Below are positions 50,492 through 60,993 of a stretch of DNA of 64,000 nucleotides, one piece after another. The position numbers and the translations under genes are program-made. The stretch is taken from assembly GCF_006912135.1 (NCBI RefSeq), contig NZ_VIRS01000025.1:1-64000 (forward strand), given 5' to 3'. The notes under the pieces were generated by a model. That model did not search any database. It saw only the letters and a program-made list of their open reading frames with translations, and had not been told where the DNA came from. Source of the stretch: Cryptosporangium phraense (GTDB taxonomy: Bacteria; Actinomycetota; Actinomycetes; Mycobacteriales; Cryptosporangiaceae). How positions within the stretch are numbered: the stretch's first letter is position 1; each line of letters begins with the position of its first letter.

Positions 50492-52216
50492 TTAGTCGAG
50501 CGGCAGGCGCACGCGGATCGTCGTGCCCTTCTCGGCACTGACGATCTCCACGTCGCCGCCGAGGGCCCTGGCCTGGTCGCGCATGCCCGCGAGACCGCCG
50601 TTCGGCTTCGCTTTCGCCCCGCCCCGCCCGGCGTCGCACACCTCGCCGACCAGCATCTGGTCCTCGACGTGGACCAGCACCGCGACCTCGTCCACCCCGG
50701 CGTGCCGGGCCGCGTTGGTCAGCGCCTCGGCCAGCGCGAGGTACAGCGCGCGCTCGAGCCCGGGCGACGGCCGGACGTCGGTGACCTGCAGGTCGACCGC
50801 CAGGTCGAGCCGCTCGGCCAGGCTCTCGAGCGCGGCCGGTAAGCCTTCCTCGGTGAGCTGGCCGGGGTGGATGCCCCGGGCGAACGCCCGCAGCTCGGCC
50901 AACGCCTGGGTCGCGGCCTCGCGGGCCTCGCGCAGCTGCTCGCGGGTCTCCGGATCCTCGATCGACGCCTCGACCGCGGCCAGCCGCATCGCCAGCGCGA
51001 CCAGCCGCTGCTGGGCGCCGTCGTGCAGGTCGCGCTCCATCCGCTGGCGTTCGGTCGCCTCGGCCTGCAGCAGCCGCATCTGGGCCGCGCGGACCTGCTC
51101 GATCCGGGCCTGGACCTCGGTCTGCAGCTGCGCGTTCTCCAGGGCCCGGCGACCGGCCAGGAGCGCGGAGGTGACCAGCCCCTCGTGGGTCTTGAGCGCG
51201 GCGTCGACGTCGACGATGGCGAGGCGGTGGCCGCGCTCGGTCTCGACCGGCAGCCGCCACCGCGCCGGGTCGTCGTCCGGCGGATCCACGACCCGGCCGG
51301 CGTGGTCGACGTACTGGCCCTGCCGAGGCACCCAGAACGAGACGTCGAGCGTCGGGTCGCGCAGCACGACCCGGAACGCGTCCCGGACCCGGTCGGCCGA
51401 CGGCGGACGGGTCAGCTGCAGGAGCTGATCGGCGACCGCGACCTCGGCCCAGCGCCGCCGCAACCCCACCGCGAGCAGCGACAGCGGCACCGACAGGGCC
51501 AGCGTGCCCTGCACCAGGTAGGTGTCGAGCTGACGGTCGAGCCCGGTGATCGCTCCGGTCTGGACGAACGCCGACAGCAGCCCGACGACCGCGACCGCGG
51601 CCAGCACCGGCAGCGTCATCGCCCGCTCGACGCCCTTGAGCAGCCGCTGGCGCCACCAGATCACGCCGGCGAACGCGGCCGCCAGCACGATCGTGCACGT
51701 CGTCACGACGATCAGCGTGGACGCCTGGGCGCCGTGGCTGCGGAACACCCACGGCCAGACCACGTCGTCGTCGAACCCGTAGATCGTGGGCGGCGTCGCC
51801 AGGCAGAGCGCGACCTGGCTGCCGATCAGGACCACCACCGCCGCGATCGCCCACCACCGCTCCGGCCGGCCGTGCAGCCGTCCGTCGGGGTAGTACAGGA
51901 TGCCGACGCTGCCCGCGACGAAGAAGAACGACTGGGCGAACACGCCGAACAGCGGCCCGACGCCGGTGTTCCAGGCCGAGAGCCAGGTCAGCGCCCAGCA
52001 CAGGGCCGCGACCAGCAGCAGGACGCCGCTCGGACGCGTGCGCCGGGCGGTCGCGAGCAGCACGCCGGCCGCCGCGGTCGTCCCGCACTCGAGCACCGTG
52101 ATCACCGCGGCGAGCGAGTGGACCTGCCAGTGCGGCCAGCCACTCACGACCGCGGCGAGAGCGGCGCCGACCCCGGCACCGAGCGCCCACGGCCGCGGGT
52201 CGACCACTTTCACCAC
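50492..52216 (-). CDS. NarL-type sensor histidine kinase, apparently intact
   Basis: A 574-residue membrane kinase. About eight N-terminal helices (residues 8-260) are followed by a GAF-like or linker region, then HisKA_3 with RMERDLHDGAQQRLVALAMRL and an ATPase domain with ALAEALTNAARHAGVDEV (N box), EVCDAGRGG (G1) and GGLAGMRDQARALGG (G2). All catalytic motifs are present. GTG start with weak AGGGTGA upstream. It lies 93 bp after the response regulator on the same strand and is the more likely phosphodonor of it. Confidence 0.9.
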   Translation of the reverse strand: MVKVVDPRPWALGAGVGAALAAVVSGWPHWQVHSLAAVITVLECGTTAAAGVLLATARRTRPSGVLLLVAALCWALTWLSAWNTGVGPLFGVFAQSFFFVAGSVGILYYPDGRLHGRPERWWAIAAVVVLIGSQVALCLATPPTIYGFDDDVVWPWVFRSHGAQASTLIVVTTCTIVLAAAFAGVIWWRQRLLKGVERAMTLPVLAAVAVVGLLSAFVQTGAITGLDRQLDTYLVQGTLALSVPLSLLAVGLRRRWAEVAVADQLLQLTRPPSADRVRDAFRVVLRDPTLDVSFWVPRQGQYVDHAGRVVDPPDDDPARWRLPVETERGHRLAIVDVDAALKTHEGLVTSALLAGRRALENAQLQTEVQARIEQVRAAQMRLLQAEATERQRMERDLHDGAQQRLVALAMRLAAVEASIEDPETREQLREAREAATQALAELRAFARGIHPGQLTEEGLPAALESLAERLDLAVDLQVTDVRPSPGLERALYLALAEALTNAARHAGVDEVAVLVHVEDQMLVGEVCDAGRGGAKAKPNGGLAGMRDQARALGGDVEIVSAEKGTTIRVRLPLD

Positions 52217-52309
52217 GACGTCACCCTAGGGGTACGACGGGGATGTCGTGATTGCTTGTGGTCGCTCCGTGTTGGTGATAGGCGTTCGCCCAAGGCAGAT
52301 TGGGCCGAT

Positions 52310-52987
52310 TTACAAATCGGGTCCGCCGTGCTGCCTCGCTCGTAAGTAGGCGAGCACGGCCGAGACCCGGCGGTGGTGACCGGTCTCGGTCGCCGGTAAC
52401 CCGAGCTTGGAGAAGATGCTCGCGATGTGCTTCTCGACCGTCTTCTGGTTGAGGACGAGCACCTCGGCGATGCCGCTGTTGGAGCGGCCCTCGGCCATGT
52501 GGCGCAGCACGTCCTTCTCACGCTCGGTGAGCTGGGCGACGCCCGGGCTGGTCGACCGCTTCCGGCGCTGCTCGAGCAGCCGCTCGACCACCTCGGGCTC
52601 GATCACGGTGTCTCCCGCGGCGATGCGCTGCAGCGTGTCCTGCAGCGTCGCGACGTCGGCGACCTGCTCTTTCAGCCGGTACCCGACCCCGCGGGACCCG
52701 ATCTCGAGCAGCCGCATCAGGTACGGCGTCTCGGTGTAGTGCGACAGCATGAGGATGCCGAGGTCGGGCAGTTTCGCGCGCAACTGCTCGGCGGTCGCGA
52801 GCCCGCCGTCCGGTTTGGGGGGCATCCGGATGTCGAGGATCACGACGTCCGGTGGATCGGCCTCGACCCGGCGGACGATCTCGTCGCCGTTGTCGGCCAC
52901 CGCGGCCACCTCGACGCCGGCCGCCGAGAGCAGCAGGCAGAGCCCGTCGCGGAACAGCGCCGCGTCGTCCGCGACCGCTACGCGCAC
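52310..52987 (-). CDS. NarL/FixJ-family response regulator
   Basis: A 225-residue regulator. The receiver has Asp7-Asp8, phospho-acceptor Asp52 ([10 protein letters not shown]) and a Lys in [10 protein letters not shown]. The LuxR-type helix-turn-helix reads [45 protein letters not shown]. The GTG start overlaps the upstream kinase gene by ten bases. It lies between two kinase genes. The stop codon lies within a small inverted repeat (CCGATTT and AAATCGG). Confidence 0.95.
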   Translation of the reverse strand: MRVAVADDAALFRDGLCLLLSAAGVEVAAVADNGDEIVRRVEADPPDVVILDIRMPPKPDGGLATAEQLRAKLPDLGILMLSHYTETPYLMRLLEIGSRGVGYRLKEQVADVATLQDTLQRIAAGDTVIEPEVVERLLEQRRKRSTSPGVAQLTEREKDVLRHMAEGRSNSGIAEVLVLNQKTVEKHIASIFSKLGLPATETGHHRRVSAVLAYLRARQHGGPDL

Positions 52988-54858
52988 GGGATCCTCGCCG
53001 CCACCGTGTAGTTCCCGTCGTCGTCGGCGTCTTCGGCCGGTGCGAACAGTTCGCCGCCGATCGCCCGGATACCGCTGCCCAGCGGAGTGAAATATTTCGC
53101 GCTCCGGGCCGGGTCCGTGCTCATCGCCCCCACCCCGGTCGTCCGTACCCAGAGGTCGGCCCCCAGCGCGGAGACCTCCACCCGGATCTCGGCGGCGTTC
53201 AACTGTCTTGTCACGATCGTCAGCACCTCGGTCGTCGAGTAGTACGCCACCGCTTCTACCACCGGTGGGAAGCGGCGCGCCGGTGCGGTGATCGTGACCG
53301 GTACCGGAAAGCGGTCCGCCACCGCCTCCAGCGCCGGGCCCAGCCCCGCCTCGGTCAGTGTGGACGGATGGATCCCGTCGGCCAACTCGCGGAGCTCGCG
53401 CAGGACCTCCCGGATCTCGTCCTGGATCTCGCCGACCAGGTCCTGGGCCCGGGACTCGAGCGGAACCGTGGCACTGGCGGCCCCGAGCCGCATGGTCAGG
53501 GCCGCCAGCCGGTGCTGCGCGCCGTCGTGCAGGTTCTGCTCCAAGCGTCTTCGCTCGGCCCACCGGGACTCCTCCACCTCGCGGTGGGCCGCGGTCAGGT
53601 CGCGCCGTTCGGCGCTCAGCCCGGCCTGGAGGCCGGCCACGGCCAGCGCCGGCCCGGCCGCGCGCACGGCCGTCGCGACCAGGTCGACGCGATGGCGGTG
53701 GTGTGCCCCGCCGACCAGGATCGCCACCGGTTCGGCGGTCATCCGGACGTCGGTCATGCGGACGTCGGTCATGCGGACGTTGGTGGGGCCGGCGTTCATG
53801 GGGCCGGTGTTGGCAGGGCCGGTATCGGCGGGGCCGGCTGGGGCCGGGCCGGTGCTGTTGGCGGAGGCGAGCACGAACGCGCGGGGGTCGTCGGCGGGCC
53901 GGTCGTCCTGGCAGATCATCGCGAACCGGTCGTCGCCGGGGACGTCGACCTCTCGGCCGTCCGCGTCGACGTACCGGCGCAGCCCCGGGACCCAGTACCC
54001 GACCTCGATCGACGGGTCGCGCAGCGCCCGGCGCAGCGCCGACTGCAGCCGGTTCGGGCTGGCCGGCCAGGACAGGCCGGTGATCGCGTCCGCGACCTCG
54101 GCCCGCTGGGCCGCCAGCCGGGCCGTCGCGGCCACGACCGAGAGGGGGAGCGCGAGCAGCGCGAGGCCGATCAGCGTCGGTACCCAGAGCTGACGATGGG
54201 ACGAGTCGGCCAGCGGCCAGGCGATCAGCACCACGGCCGCGATCACCACGGTCGGTATCTGGGCGGTGCGCAGCGCCCGGCGCTCCAGTCCGCGGGCCTG
54301 GCCCAGCCGCCGGGCGACCAGCGTGAGGAACGCCACCGCCAGCGACAGGCCGACGATGCTGGTCATCGACCGCGCCAACGCGGAGTTGGAGGTGACCGCC
54401 CGCACCACGTCGCTGGTGACCAGCGCGACCGTGGCGCCGATCAGGTACCACCGCTCCCAGCGGTTCGCGCGATGCGTCCAGTGCAGCAGCGCGACGCTCA
54501 TCAGCAGCCAGAACGCGGAGTTGAACAGGTAACCCAGGAGCACCGGGACGTGGTGGCTCCACAGGCCGACCATGGCGCCCGAGCGGCAGAGCCCGGCGAG
54601 GCCGAACGCCCACGGCACGGCGTTCCGGGGCCGCCCGTCGCCGGCCTGGCGGAGCAGCGGGGCGACCGCCGCGAGGGAGATCGCCAGCAGCAGGTTGACC
54701 GTGAACAGCGGCGGGCTGATGCGCCAGACCGGCCATTGCAGAGCGGTCGACGCCGCGGCGGCGGCCACCACGACCGCGATCACCGTGGTCGCCAACCGGG
54801 CCCGCTCGGGTAAAGACGGCCGAGCCGGCCGGGTCAGAGTGACCCTCTCCGCATACAT
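52978..54858 (-). CDS. NarL-type sensor kinase with a degenerate ATPase domain
   Basis: A 626-residue protein with about ten N-terminal helices, then HisKA_3 with [20 protein letters not shown] (His444). The ATPase part is unusual: the N box reads [20 protein letters not shown] without the Asn pair, G1 is [10 protein letters not shown] without the Asp, and G2 is [13 protein letters not shown] binding is therefore doubtful. A 3-6-residue repeat insert lies in the middle (about 350-375). It overlaps the response regulator gene by ten bases. ATG at 54858. It may be a sensor-only partner of the kinase at 50492. Confidence 0.85.
   Translation of the reverse strand: MYAERVTLTRPARPSLPERARLATTVIAVVVAAAAASTALQWPVWRISPPLFTVNLLLAISLAAVAPLLRQAGDGRPRNAVPWAFGLAGLCRSGAMVGLWSHHVPVLLGYLFNSAFWLLMSVALLHWTHRANRWERWYLIGATVALVTSDVVRAVTSNSALARSMTSIVGLSLAVAFLTLVARRLGQARGLERRALRTAQIPTVVIAAVVLIAWPLADSSHRQLWVPTLIGLALLALPLSVVAATARLAAQRAEVADAITGLSWPASPNRLQSALRRALRDPSIEVGYWVPGLRRYVDADGREVDVPGDDRFAMICQDDRPADDPRAFVLASANSTGPAPAGPADTGPANTGPMNAGPTNVRMTDVRMTDVRMTAEPVAILVGGAHHRHRVDLVATAVRAAGPALAVAGLQAGLSAERRDLTAAHREVEESRWAERRRLEQNLHDGAQHRLAALTMRLGAASATVPLESRAQDLVGEIQDEIREVLRELRELADGIHPSTLTEAGLGPALEAVADRFPVPVTITAPARRFPPVVEAVAYYSTTEVLTIVTRQLNAAEIRVEVSALGADLWVRTTGVGAMSTDPARSAKYFTPLGSGIRAIGGELFAPAEDADDDGNYTVAARIPCA
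53740..53850 (-). repeat. in-frame short tandem repeats inside the kinase gene
   Basis: Plus-strand GGTCATGCGGACGTC units (15 bp) recur at 53745-53790, encoding repeated Asp-Val-Arg-Met-Thr. Next to them, GGGGCCGGTGTT-like units encode Gly-Pro-Ala-x-Thr copies. Both keep frame. They fall in a linker between the membrane and kinase parts and look recently expanded. Confidence 0.75.
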
Positions 54859-55032
54859 GCCCTGTGCTTATCCGCTCGTGGTCGCGGAAGCCAGGGGGCC
54901 TGCCCCCAACTCGGGTGCGGGGGACAGCCCGACCGTATTCGGGGGAGCGCACGGGAGCCACATAGGACTGTGGCTCGGCACCCTGTGGGACGCGGTCGGC
55001 ATCTGGGAGGGGTGATGCCGACCGCCCGCCGG

Positions 55033-55698
55033 CTACCAGCCGCGCTCGCGCCACTCCGGGAGGTGCGGGCGCTCGGTGCCGAGCGTGGTGTCATCGCCGT
55101 GACCTGGGTAGACCCAGGTCTCGTCGGGGAGCCGGGCGAAGATCTTGCGCTCGAGGTGGCCCATCAGCGACCGGAAGTCCTCGGGGTTCGTGGTCTTGCC
55201 GGGCCCGCCGGGGAAGAGCGAGTCGCCGGTGAACAGGTGCGGGCGGCCGCCCGGCTCCCGGTACACGAGCGCGATCGCGCCGGGCGTGTGCCCGACCAGG
55301 TGGACGACGTCGAGCGTGACGTCACCGACCGTGATCGTGTCGCCGTCGTTCACCAGGTCGGTCGCGGCCACCGGGAGCGCGTCGGCGTCGGCCGGGTGGG
55401 CGATCAGCCGGGCGTTCGTCTCCTTGGCCACCTCGGCCAGCGCCTGCCAGTGGTCGGCGTGCCGGTGCGTCGTCACGATCGTCGTCAGGTCGGCGTCGCC
55501 GAGCAGGCGGAGCAGCGTGCCGGCGTCGTTCGCCGCGTCGATCAGCAAGGTTTCGCCGGTGGAATTACTGCGTAGGAAATAGGCGTTGTTGTCCATCGGG
55601 CCGACGGACACCTTCGTGATCGTGAGCGGGCCCGCCTCGCGGGTAGCCGCTGCTCCCTGGGGATCGACGTGCCCGGTGTAGCCGCTCTGGGAAGTCAT
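55033..55698 (-). CDS. MBL-fold metallo-hydrolase (glyoxalase II-like)
   Basis: A 221-residue metallo-beta-lactamase-fold protein: [12 protein letters not shown] (HxHxDH metal ligands), [27 protein letters not shown] and YPGHGDDT. This is the hydroxyacylglutathione-hydrolase-like branch that usually has a binuclear metal site. It is divergent from uvrA, a conserved neighbour pair in actinomycetes. ATG at 55698; the 110-bp gap holds the uvrA promoter and SOS-like box. Substrate unknown. Confidence 0.9.
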   Translation of the reverse strand: MTSQSGYTGHVDPQGAAATREAGPLTITKVSVGPMDNNAYFLRSNSTGETLLIDAANDAGTLLRLLGDADLTTIVTTHRHADHWQALAEVAKETNARLIAHPADADALPVAATDLVNDGDTITVGDVTLDVVHLVGHTPGAIALVYREPGGRPHLFTGDSLFPGGPGKTTNPEDFRSLMGHLERKIFARLPDETWVYPGHGDDTTLGTERPHLPEWRERGW

Positions 55699-55713
55699 GG
55701 TGGCATCGTACGT

Positions 55714-55729
55714 TCGAACACCCGGTCGA
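55714..55729. promoter_or_regulatory. LexA/SOS-box-like palindrome
   Basis: TCGAAC-ACCC-GGTCGA matches the actinobacterial SOS box TCGAAC-N4-GTTCGA at all but one base. It is 14 bp ahead of the PafBC-type element of uvrA and close to the start of the MBL gene on the other strand, so LexA could control either. Confidence 0.5.
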
Positions 55730-55742
55730 GTCCGGGCAGAAA

Positions 55743-55765
55743 CTGTCGGACCCCGCAGCTAGATT
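55743..55765 (+). promoter_or_regulatory. PafBC-type (RecA-NDp) DNA-damage promoter of uvrA
   Basis: CTGTCGGAC (55743-55751), eight bases, then TAGATT (55760-55765). The upstream half and spacer length are identical to the uvrB element at 22018. Transcription would start near 55772, about 37 bases before the GTG start of uvrA. Confidence 0.75.
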
Positions 55766-55808
55766 TGGATTGCCTGGCATCTCCGTCGACGACTGGAAGA
55801 GAAACACC

Positions 55809-58754
55809 GTGGCCGACCGGCTCCTCGTGCGTGGAGCACGCGAGCACAACCTGCGGAATATCGACCTCGACCTTCCCCGGGACGCATTGATCGTCTTCAC
55901 CGGCCTGTCCGGTTCGGGCAAGTCGAGCCTCGCGTTCGACACGATCTTCGCCGAGGGCCAGCGTCGCTACGTAGAGTCACTGTCGGCTTACGCCCGGCAG
56001 TTCCTCGGGCAGATGGACAAGCCCGACGTTGACTTCATCGAGGGGCTCTCCCCGGCGGTGTCGATCGACCAGAAGTCCACCAACCGGAACCCGCGGTCCA
56101 CCGTCGGGACGATCACCGAGGTCTACGACTACCTGCGCCTGCTGTTCGCGCGCGCGGGCGTGCCGCACTGCCCGGTCTGCGACGAGCAGATCAGCAGGCA
56201 GACGCCGCAGCAGATCGTCGACCGGGTGCTGGCGATGCCCGACGGGGCCCGGTTCCAGGTCCTGGCCCCGGTCATCCGTGGCCGCAAGGGCGAGTACCTC
56301 GACCTGTTCGCCGAGCTCCAGGCGAAGGGTTACGCCCGGGTGCGGGTCGACGGCGTGGTGCAGCCGCTGACCGAGTTCACCGAGGGCAACACCAAGCTGA
56401 AGAAGCAGGAGAAGCACACGATCGAGGTCGTGGTCGACCGGCTCGCGGTGAAAGAGAGCGCGCAGCGGCGGCTGACCGACTCGGTGGAGACCGCGCTCGG
56501 CCTGGCCGGCGGCATCGTCGTGCTCGACTTCGTCGACCTGCCGGAAGACGACCCGGGCCGGGAGCGGAAGTTCTCGGAGAACTTCGCCTGCCCGAACGAC
56601 CACCCGCTGGCGATCGAAGACCTCGAGCCGCGGACGTTCTCGTTCAACGCCCCCTACGGCGCCTGCCCCGAGTGCAGCGGCATCGGCACCCGCAAAGAGG
56701 TCGACCCGGAGCTGATCATCCCCGACCCGGAGCGGACGCTCGGCGAGGGCGCGATCCAGCCGTGGTCGACGGGGCACAACCTGGAGTACTTCCTCCGGCT
56801 GCTGTCCGGGCTGGGCGACGCGCTCGGCTTCGACCTGGACACGCCGTGGGAGAAGCTCACCACCAAGCAGAAGAAAGCGATCCTGCACGGGCACGACACC
56901 CAGGTGCACGTCCAGTACACGAACCGGTACGGGCGCAAGCGGTCGTACTACGCGAGCTTCGAGGGCGTCATGCCGTTCCTCGAGCGGCGCCACCAGGAGA
57001 CCGAGTCCGAGTGGAGCAAGGAGAAGTACGAGGGCTACATGCGGGACGTGCCGTGCCCGGTCTGCCGCGGCACCCGTCTCAAGCCCGAGGTGCTGGCCGT
57101 CCGGCTCTCCGGCAAGAACATCGCCCAGGTCTCGTCACTGGCGATCGACGAGTGCGCGGCGTTCCTGGCCGACCTGAAGCTCGACGACCGGCAGCGGATG
57201 ATCGCCGGTCAGGTCCTCAAGGAGATCAACGAGCGGCTGCGCTTCCTGCTCGACGTGGGGCTCGACTACCTCTCGCTCGATCGGCCGGCCGGCACGCTGT
57301 CCGGCGGTGAGGCGCAGCGCATCCGGCTGGCCACCCAGATCGGGTCCGGGCTGGTGGGCGTCCTGTACGTGCTCGACGAGCCGTCGATCGGCCTGCACCA
57401 GCGCGACAACCGCCGGCTGATCGAGACGCTGGTCCGGCTGCGCGAGCTCGGCAACACGCTGATCGTCGTCGAGCACGACGAAGACACGATCGCGGCCGCC
57501 GACTGGGTGGTCGACATCGGCCCCGGGGCCGGCGAGCACGGCGGCAAGGTCGTCGTGTCCGGAACGGTCTCCGATCTCCTGACCAGCAAGGAGTCGCTGA
57601 CCGGGGCCTACCTGTCGGGGCGGCAGAGCATCCCGGTGCCGGCCATCCGCCGCCCGGTCGACGCCAAGCGGAAGCTGGTCGTGAAGGGCGCGCGCGAGCA
57701 CAACCTGCGCGGGCTCGACGTGGCGTTCCCGCTGGGCACGCTGACCGCGGTCACCGGCGTCTCCGGCTCCGGCAAGTCCTCGCTGGTCAACGACATCCTC
57801 TACACGGTGCTGGCGAACACCCTCAACGGCGCCCGGATGGTGCCGGGGCGGCACCAGCGCGTCACCGGGCTCGACCAGGTAGACAAGGTCGTCGGCGTCG
57901 ACCAGTCGCCGATCGGCCGCACCCCGCGCTCGAACCCGGCGACGTACACCGGCGTGTTCGACCGGATCCGCAAGTTGTTCGCCGAGACCACCGAGGCCAA
58001 GGTGCGCGGCTACGGCCCGGGCCGGTTCTCGTTCAACGTCAAGGGCGGGCGCTGCGAGGCGTGCACCGGTGACGGCACGATCAAGATCGAGATGAACTTC
58101 CTGCCCGACGTCTACGTCCCGTGCGAGGTCTGCAAGGGCGCCCGCTACAACCGCGAGACGCTCGACGTCCACTACAAGGGCAAGTCGATCGCCGAGGTCC
58201 TGGAGATGCCGATCGAGGAGGCGGCCGAGTTCTTCGCGCCGATCACCGCGATCCGCCGCTACCTCTCGACGCTGGTCGACGTCGGACTCGGCTACGTCCG
58301 CCTGGGCCAGCCGGCGCCGACCCTCTCCGGCGGCGAGGCGCAGCGGGTCAAGCTGGCGACCGAGCTGCAGAAGCGCTCGACCGGCCGCACGGTCTACGTC
58401 CTCGACGAGCCCACCACGGGCCTGCACTTCGAAGACATCCGGAAGCTGCTGGGCGTGCTCGAGAAGCTGGTCGACCAGGGCAACACGGTGATCGTCATCG
58501 AGCACAACCTCGACGTGATCAAGACCGCCGACTGGATCATCGACATGGGTCCGGAGGGCGGCAACAAGGGCGGTCAGGTGGTGGCCGAGGGCACGCCGGA
58601 GGAGGTCGTGACCGTGGAGGCGAGCCACACGGGGCGCTTCTTGGAGCCGTTGTTGCGGGGCGAGGGGGCTGGGCAGGCTGCGCTGAGGGCCGCGGGTGCG
58701 CGGCGGCCGGCGCAGCGGGCCCCGAAGGCCCGGAAGCCGGCGCCGGTCGGCTGA
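55809..58754 (+). CDS. uvrA: excinuclease ABC subunit A
   Basis: A 981-residue UvrA, the damage-recognition ATPase of nucleotide excision repair. Two ABC ATPase modules have Walker [19 protein letters not shown] and [18 protein letters not shown], with ABC signatures [15 protein letters not shown] and [15 protein letters not shown]. Zinc-binding Cys pairs are CPVCDEQ, CPECSG, CPVCRG and CEACTGDG...CEVCKG. The GTG at 55809 gives the usual N terminus [19 protein letters not shown]; a TTG at 55770 is possible. The last 30 residues are an Ala/Arg/Pro-rich tail. Confidence 0.97.
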   Translation: MADRLLVRGAREHNLRNIDLDLPRDALIVFTGLSGSGKSSLAFDTIFAEGQRRYVESLSAYARQFLGQMDKPDVDFIEGLSPAVSIDQKSTNRNPRSTVGTITEVYDYLRLLFARAGVPHCPVCDEQISRQTPQQIVDRVLAMPDGARFQVLAPVIRGRKGEYLDLFAELQAKGYARVRVDGVVQPLTEFTEGNTKLKKQEKHTIEVVVDRLAVKESAQRRLTDSVETALGLAGGIVVLDFVDLPEDDPGRERKFSENFACPNDHPLAIEDLEPRTFSFNAPYGACPECSGIGTRKEVDPELIIPDPERTLGEGAIQPWSTGHNLEYFLRLLSGLGDALGFDLDTPWEKLTTKQKKAILHGHDTQVHVQYTNRYGRKRSYYASFEGVMPFLERRHQETESEWSKEKYEGYMRDVPCPVCRGTRLKPEVLAVRLSGKNIAQVSSLAIDECAAFLADLKLDDRQRMIAGQVLKEINERLRFLLDVGLDYLSLDRPAGTLSGGEAQRIRLATQIGSGLVGVLYVLDEPSIGLHQRDNRRLIETLVRLRELGNTLIVVEHDEDTIAAADWVVDIGPGAGEHGGKVVVSGTVSDLLTSKESLTGAYLSGRQSIPVPAIRRPVDAKRKLVVKGAREHNLRGLDVAFPLGTLTAVTGVSGSGKSSLVNDILYTVLANTLNGARMVPGRHQRVTGLDQVDKVVGVDQSPIGRTPRSNPATYTGVFDRIRKLFAETTEAKVRGYGPGRFSFNVKGGRCEACTGDGTIKIEMNFLPDVYVPCEVCKGARYNRETLDVHYKGKSIAEVLEMPIEEAAEFFAPITAIRRYLSTLVDVGLGYVRLGQPAPTLSGGEAQRVKLATELQKRSTGRTVYVLDEPTTGLHFEDIRKLLGVLEKLVDQGNTVIVIEHNLDVIKTADWIIDMGPEGGNKGGQVVAEGTPEEVVTVEASHTGRFLEPLLRGEGAGQAALRAAGARRPAQRAPKARKPAPVG

Positions 58755-59660
58755 GGCTAGGCGGTCCGGGCGGCCGGCGGGGTCCCCCGGGCGGGCCGGG
58801 GGCGGAGCCGGGCCAGCGGCGCGGCCGGGCCGGCGGCTCTGGCAGAGGCCCGGTCTGGTCCGGCCCGGTCCCGTCCGGCCTTTCGCCTGGGGCGGCCGCC
58901 TGCCGGGGCGGCCGCCGGCCCGGCCCCGCCGCCGGCCCGGCTCCACCCCCGGCCCGGCTCCACAGCCGGCCCGGCCCCACCGCTGGCCCGGTCGGCCCGG
59001 CTCCGGCCCTGGCCTCGTCGGCTCATCACCGGCCTCGGCTCGGCTTCCAGCCTCCGGCTTCGGTTCTGCCTCTGGCTCCGCCTCTGCCTCCGGCCCAGCC
59101 TCGGCGCCGCTACGGCTCCGGCCCGGCTCCGGCTGCGGCCTCCGGCGCCGGCCCAACCCTCTCGGTGGGCTCGCACCTTGGGCCCGACCCAGCCGCTGAG
59201 CCACTGGCTACGCTGCGACCTGTCCGCCCGTAGGCACCGACTTGCGAGTCGACCTCGATCGGGTAGCTGACTGTGCCGGTCGGGTCGCATACATCTGACC
59301 AGCAGGATTCGGTCAGGTCGCGCAAGTCGTCCGAGTACCGCAGAGGGCAGGCGCAAGACCGCGCCGGGCACGCGCCAGAAGTTGCTACCGGGGCGGTCCG
59401 ATTTCCGCGCGTCTGCACGTCCCTGCGCGCAGTTTGGCGGCTTTCTGGCCTTCACAGGCCCTGGATGACCCCGACTTCTCGGCAAACCGCGGGAAGACCT
59501 GGGGCATGCAGCGGGAATCCGACGATGATCCGCGCTCTCGACTCCGTGCCAACTGCGCCCGACCCCACCGCACTCCGCCTCTCGCGCTGGGCTTCCTTGG
59601 GCCGCCGTCGCGGCGTGGAGGCTCGTCGTCGATCTGTGGCGGCTGTGGGCGCTCCTTCAC
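58755..59660. repeat. 0.9-kb low-complexity gene-free tract downstream of uvrA
   Basis: 58755-59130 is built of degenerate GC-rich units such as GGCCCGGCTCCACC and CGGCTCCGGCC, recurring about every 15-18 bp, with a gradual shift to CCTCCGGCTTCGG-like units near 59050. 59130-59660 is ordinary GC-rich DNA with no supported gene. Open frames on both strands read Pro/Gly/Ala/Arg without domains. The composition resembles the tract after uvrB. Confidence 0.65.
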
Positions 59661-59665
59661 GCAAC

Positions 59666-59692
59666 TGGCCGCCCCGCTCGGCGGGGCGGCCA
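59666..59692 (-). terminator. hairpin downstream of gpgS
   Basis: Arms of 12 bases (TGGCCGCCCCGC and its complement) enclose a TCG loop, 16 bp past the stop of the minus-strand gpgS gene. The U-run is weak. Confidence 0.65.
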
Positions 59693-59707
59693 ATTGTGTC
59701 GGGCAGG

Positions 59708-60658
59708 TCAGGCCGGCGCGGACGACGTGCGTCGGGCCTGGTACGACGGGAGAGTGATCATCGGCGGTCGCTCCTCCCACGGAATGTCCCAGGTCACCGG
59801 CACAACTTCACCCTCGACCCGGCTGAACTGGACCAGATCGTGCCCCTCCGGCCGGCTCGGGCCGATCCGGGCGGTCAACGTCTGGATGATCGTGGCCGCC
59901 ATCCGCCCCAATGCGGCGGTGTCCTGGTGGCCGTGCCCGCGTTCACCCAGGTCGACCTGGGCCACGGCGTCGATGCCGTGCGCGAGCACCGTGTCGATGA
60001 GCAAGCCGGTCTCGACCCCGTACCCCGGGGCGAACGGCAGGCGTTCGAGCAGGGAGCGCCTCGCGGCGTACTCCCCGGCCAACGGCTGGACGACACCGGC
60101 CAACTCGGGCAGGAACGCGTTGAGCAGCGGCCGGGCGGTGAGTTCGGTCACCCGACCACCGCCGACCGGGGAGACTCCGGCCAGCGGCCGGTCGTAGAAG
60201 GCTTTCACGAGTTGCACGGTCGGATCGCTGAGGATCGGCCCGAGCAGCCCGGTGACGTAGTGCGGACGGAAGTCGGTCAGGTCCGCGTCGACGTAGACGA
60301 CGATGTCCGCGGTCGTCGCGTGGAGCGAGCGCCAGAGCACTTCGCCCTTGCCGGGGCGGCTGGGCAGGTCGGGCACGATCTCGTCCCGATGCGCCACGCG
60401 GGCTCCTGCGGCGGCCGCTCGTTCAGCGGTTCGATCGGTCGAGCCCGAGTCGACGACAACGATGTCGTCGATCAGGCCTGAGGTACTAGCCAGACTCACG
60501 ATGCGTTCGACGATCGTGCCGACTGTCTCCTCTTCGTTGAGCGCCGGCAGCACCACGGCGACGCTCGTCGAGCCCTTGCGGTCGGCAAGGGCCTCGACGG
60601 GCCAATCACCAGCGGTGGAGGTCCGGCGGGAGAACCAAGCACGGGTGTCGGCTCTCAT
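59708..60658 (-). CDS. gpgS: glucosyl-3-phosphoglycerate synthase
   Basis: A 316-residue GT81/GT-A enzyme that transfers glucose from a nucleotide donor to 3-phosphoglycerate, the first step to glucosylglycerate and, in mycobacteria, methylglucose lipopolysaccharide. VVLPALNEEETVGTIVERIV opens the fold, VVDSGSTDRTAERA follows, the metal site is VYVDADLTDF (about 120), and GYGVETGLLID lies in the acceptor region. Close in length to mycobacterial Rv1208 (324). The ATG at 60658 has GGAAGGGG upstream; an earlier in-frame start at 60778 would add 40 unconserved residues. Confidence 0.92.
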   Translation of the reverse strand: MRADTRAWFSRRTSTAGDWPVEALADRKGSTSVAVVLPALNEEETVGTIVERIVSLASTSGLIDDIVVVDSGSTDRTAERAAAAGARVAHRDEIVPDLPSRPGKGEVLWRSLHATTADIVVYVDADLTDFRPHYVTGLLGPILSDPTVQLVKAFYDRPLAGVSPVGGGRVTELTARPLLNAFLPELAGVVQPLAGEYAARRSLLERLPFAPGYGVETGLLIDTVLAHGIDAVAQVDLGERGHGHQDTAALGRMAATIIQTLTARIGPSRPEGHDLVQFSRVEGEVVPVTWDIPWEERPPMITLPSYQARRTSSAPA

Positions 60659-60993
60659 CGGCGACCCCTTCCGGTCAGGACCGAGCCAGGTCGTGGATGG
60701 CCAGCTCAGTGTGACGGGTGAGAACAACCACGCTGTCGGACAATGGTTTCTTGTGCGTTTCGTCCTTTGGTCACTCAAGTGACCTGCGGTGACCGGTTTG
60801 GATGGGGCAGAGCGTCCAGCCCCCGGATCGGCAGACTGGCTCTACCCATTCCAGTGTGCGTCAACCTGTGTCGATCAAGCATCGTTTAACCGAGCGAGCC
60901 ATTGCATATCGGATTTTCTCGACACAGCGTGTCCTCAGCCGAGACGCTCGGTGCCGATGTGCCACGTCTGCGCGCACACGGCAGAATGGAGTG
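60659..60993. promoter_or_regulatory. divergent intergenic region between gpgS and the exoribonuclease gene
   Basis: This 335-bp gap holds no supported gene. It is less GC-rich around 60870-60925 (TTGCATATCGGATTTTCTCG), where a plus-strand promoter for the exoribonuclease gene is likely; no consensus pair stands out. Confidence 0.35.

Noticed and set aside
59434-59757. 107-codon frame after uvrA
   Set aside because: It runs through the gpgS terminator hairpin and into the gpgS 3' end, and lacks a ribosome site.
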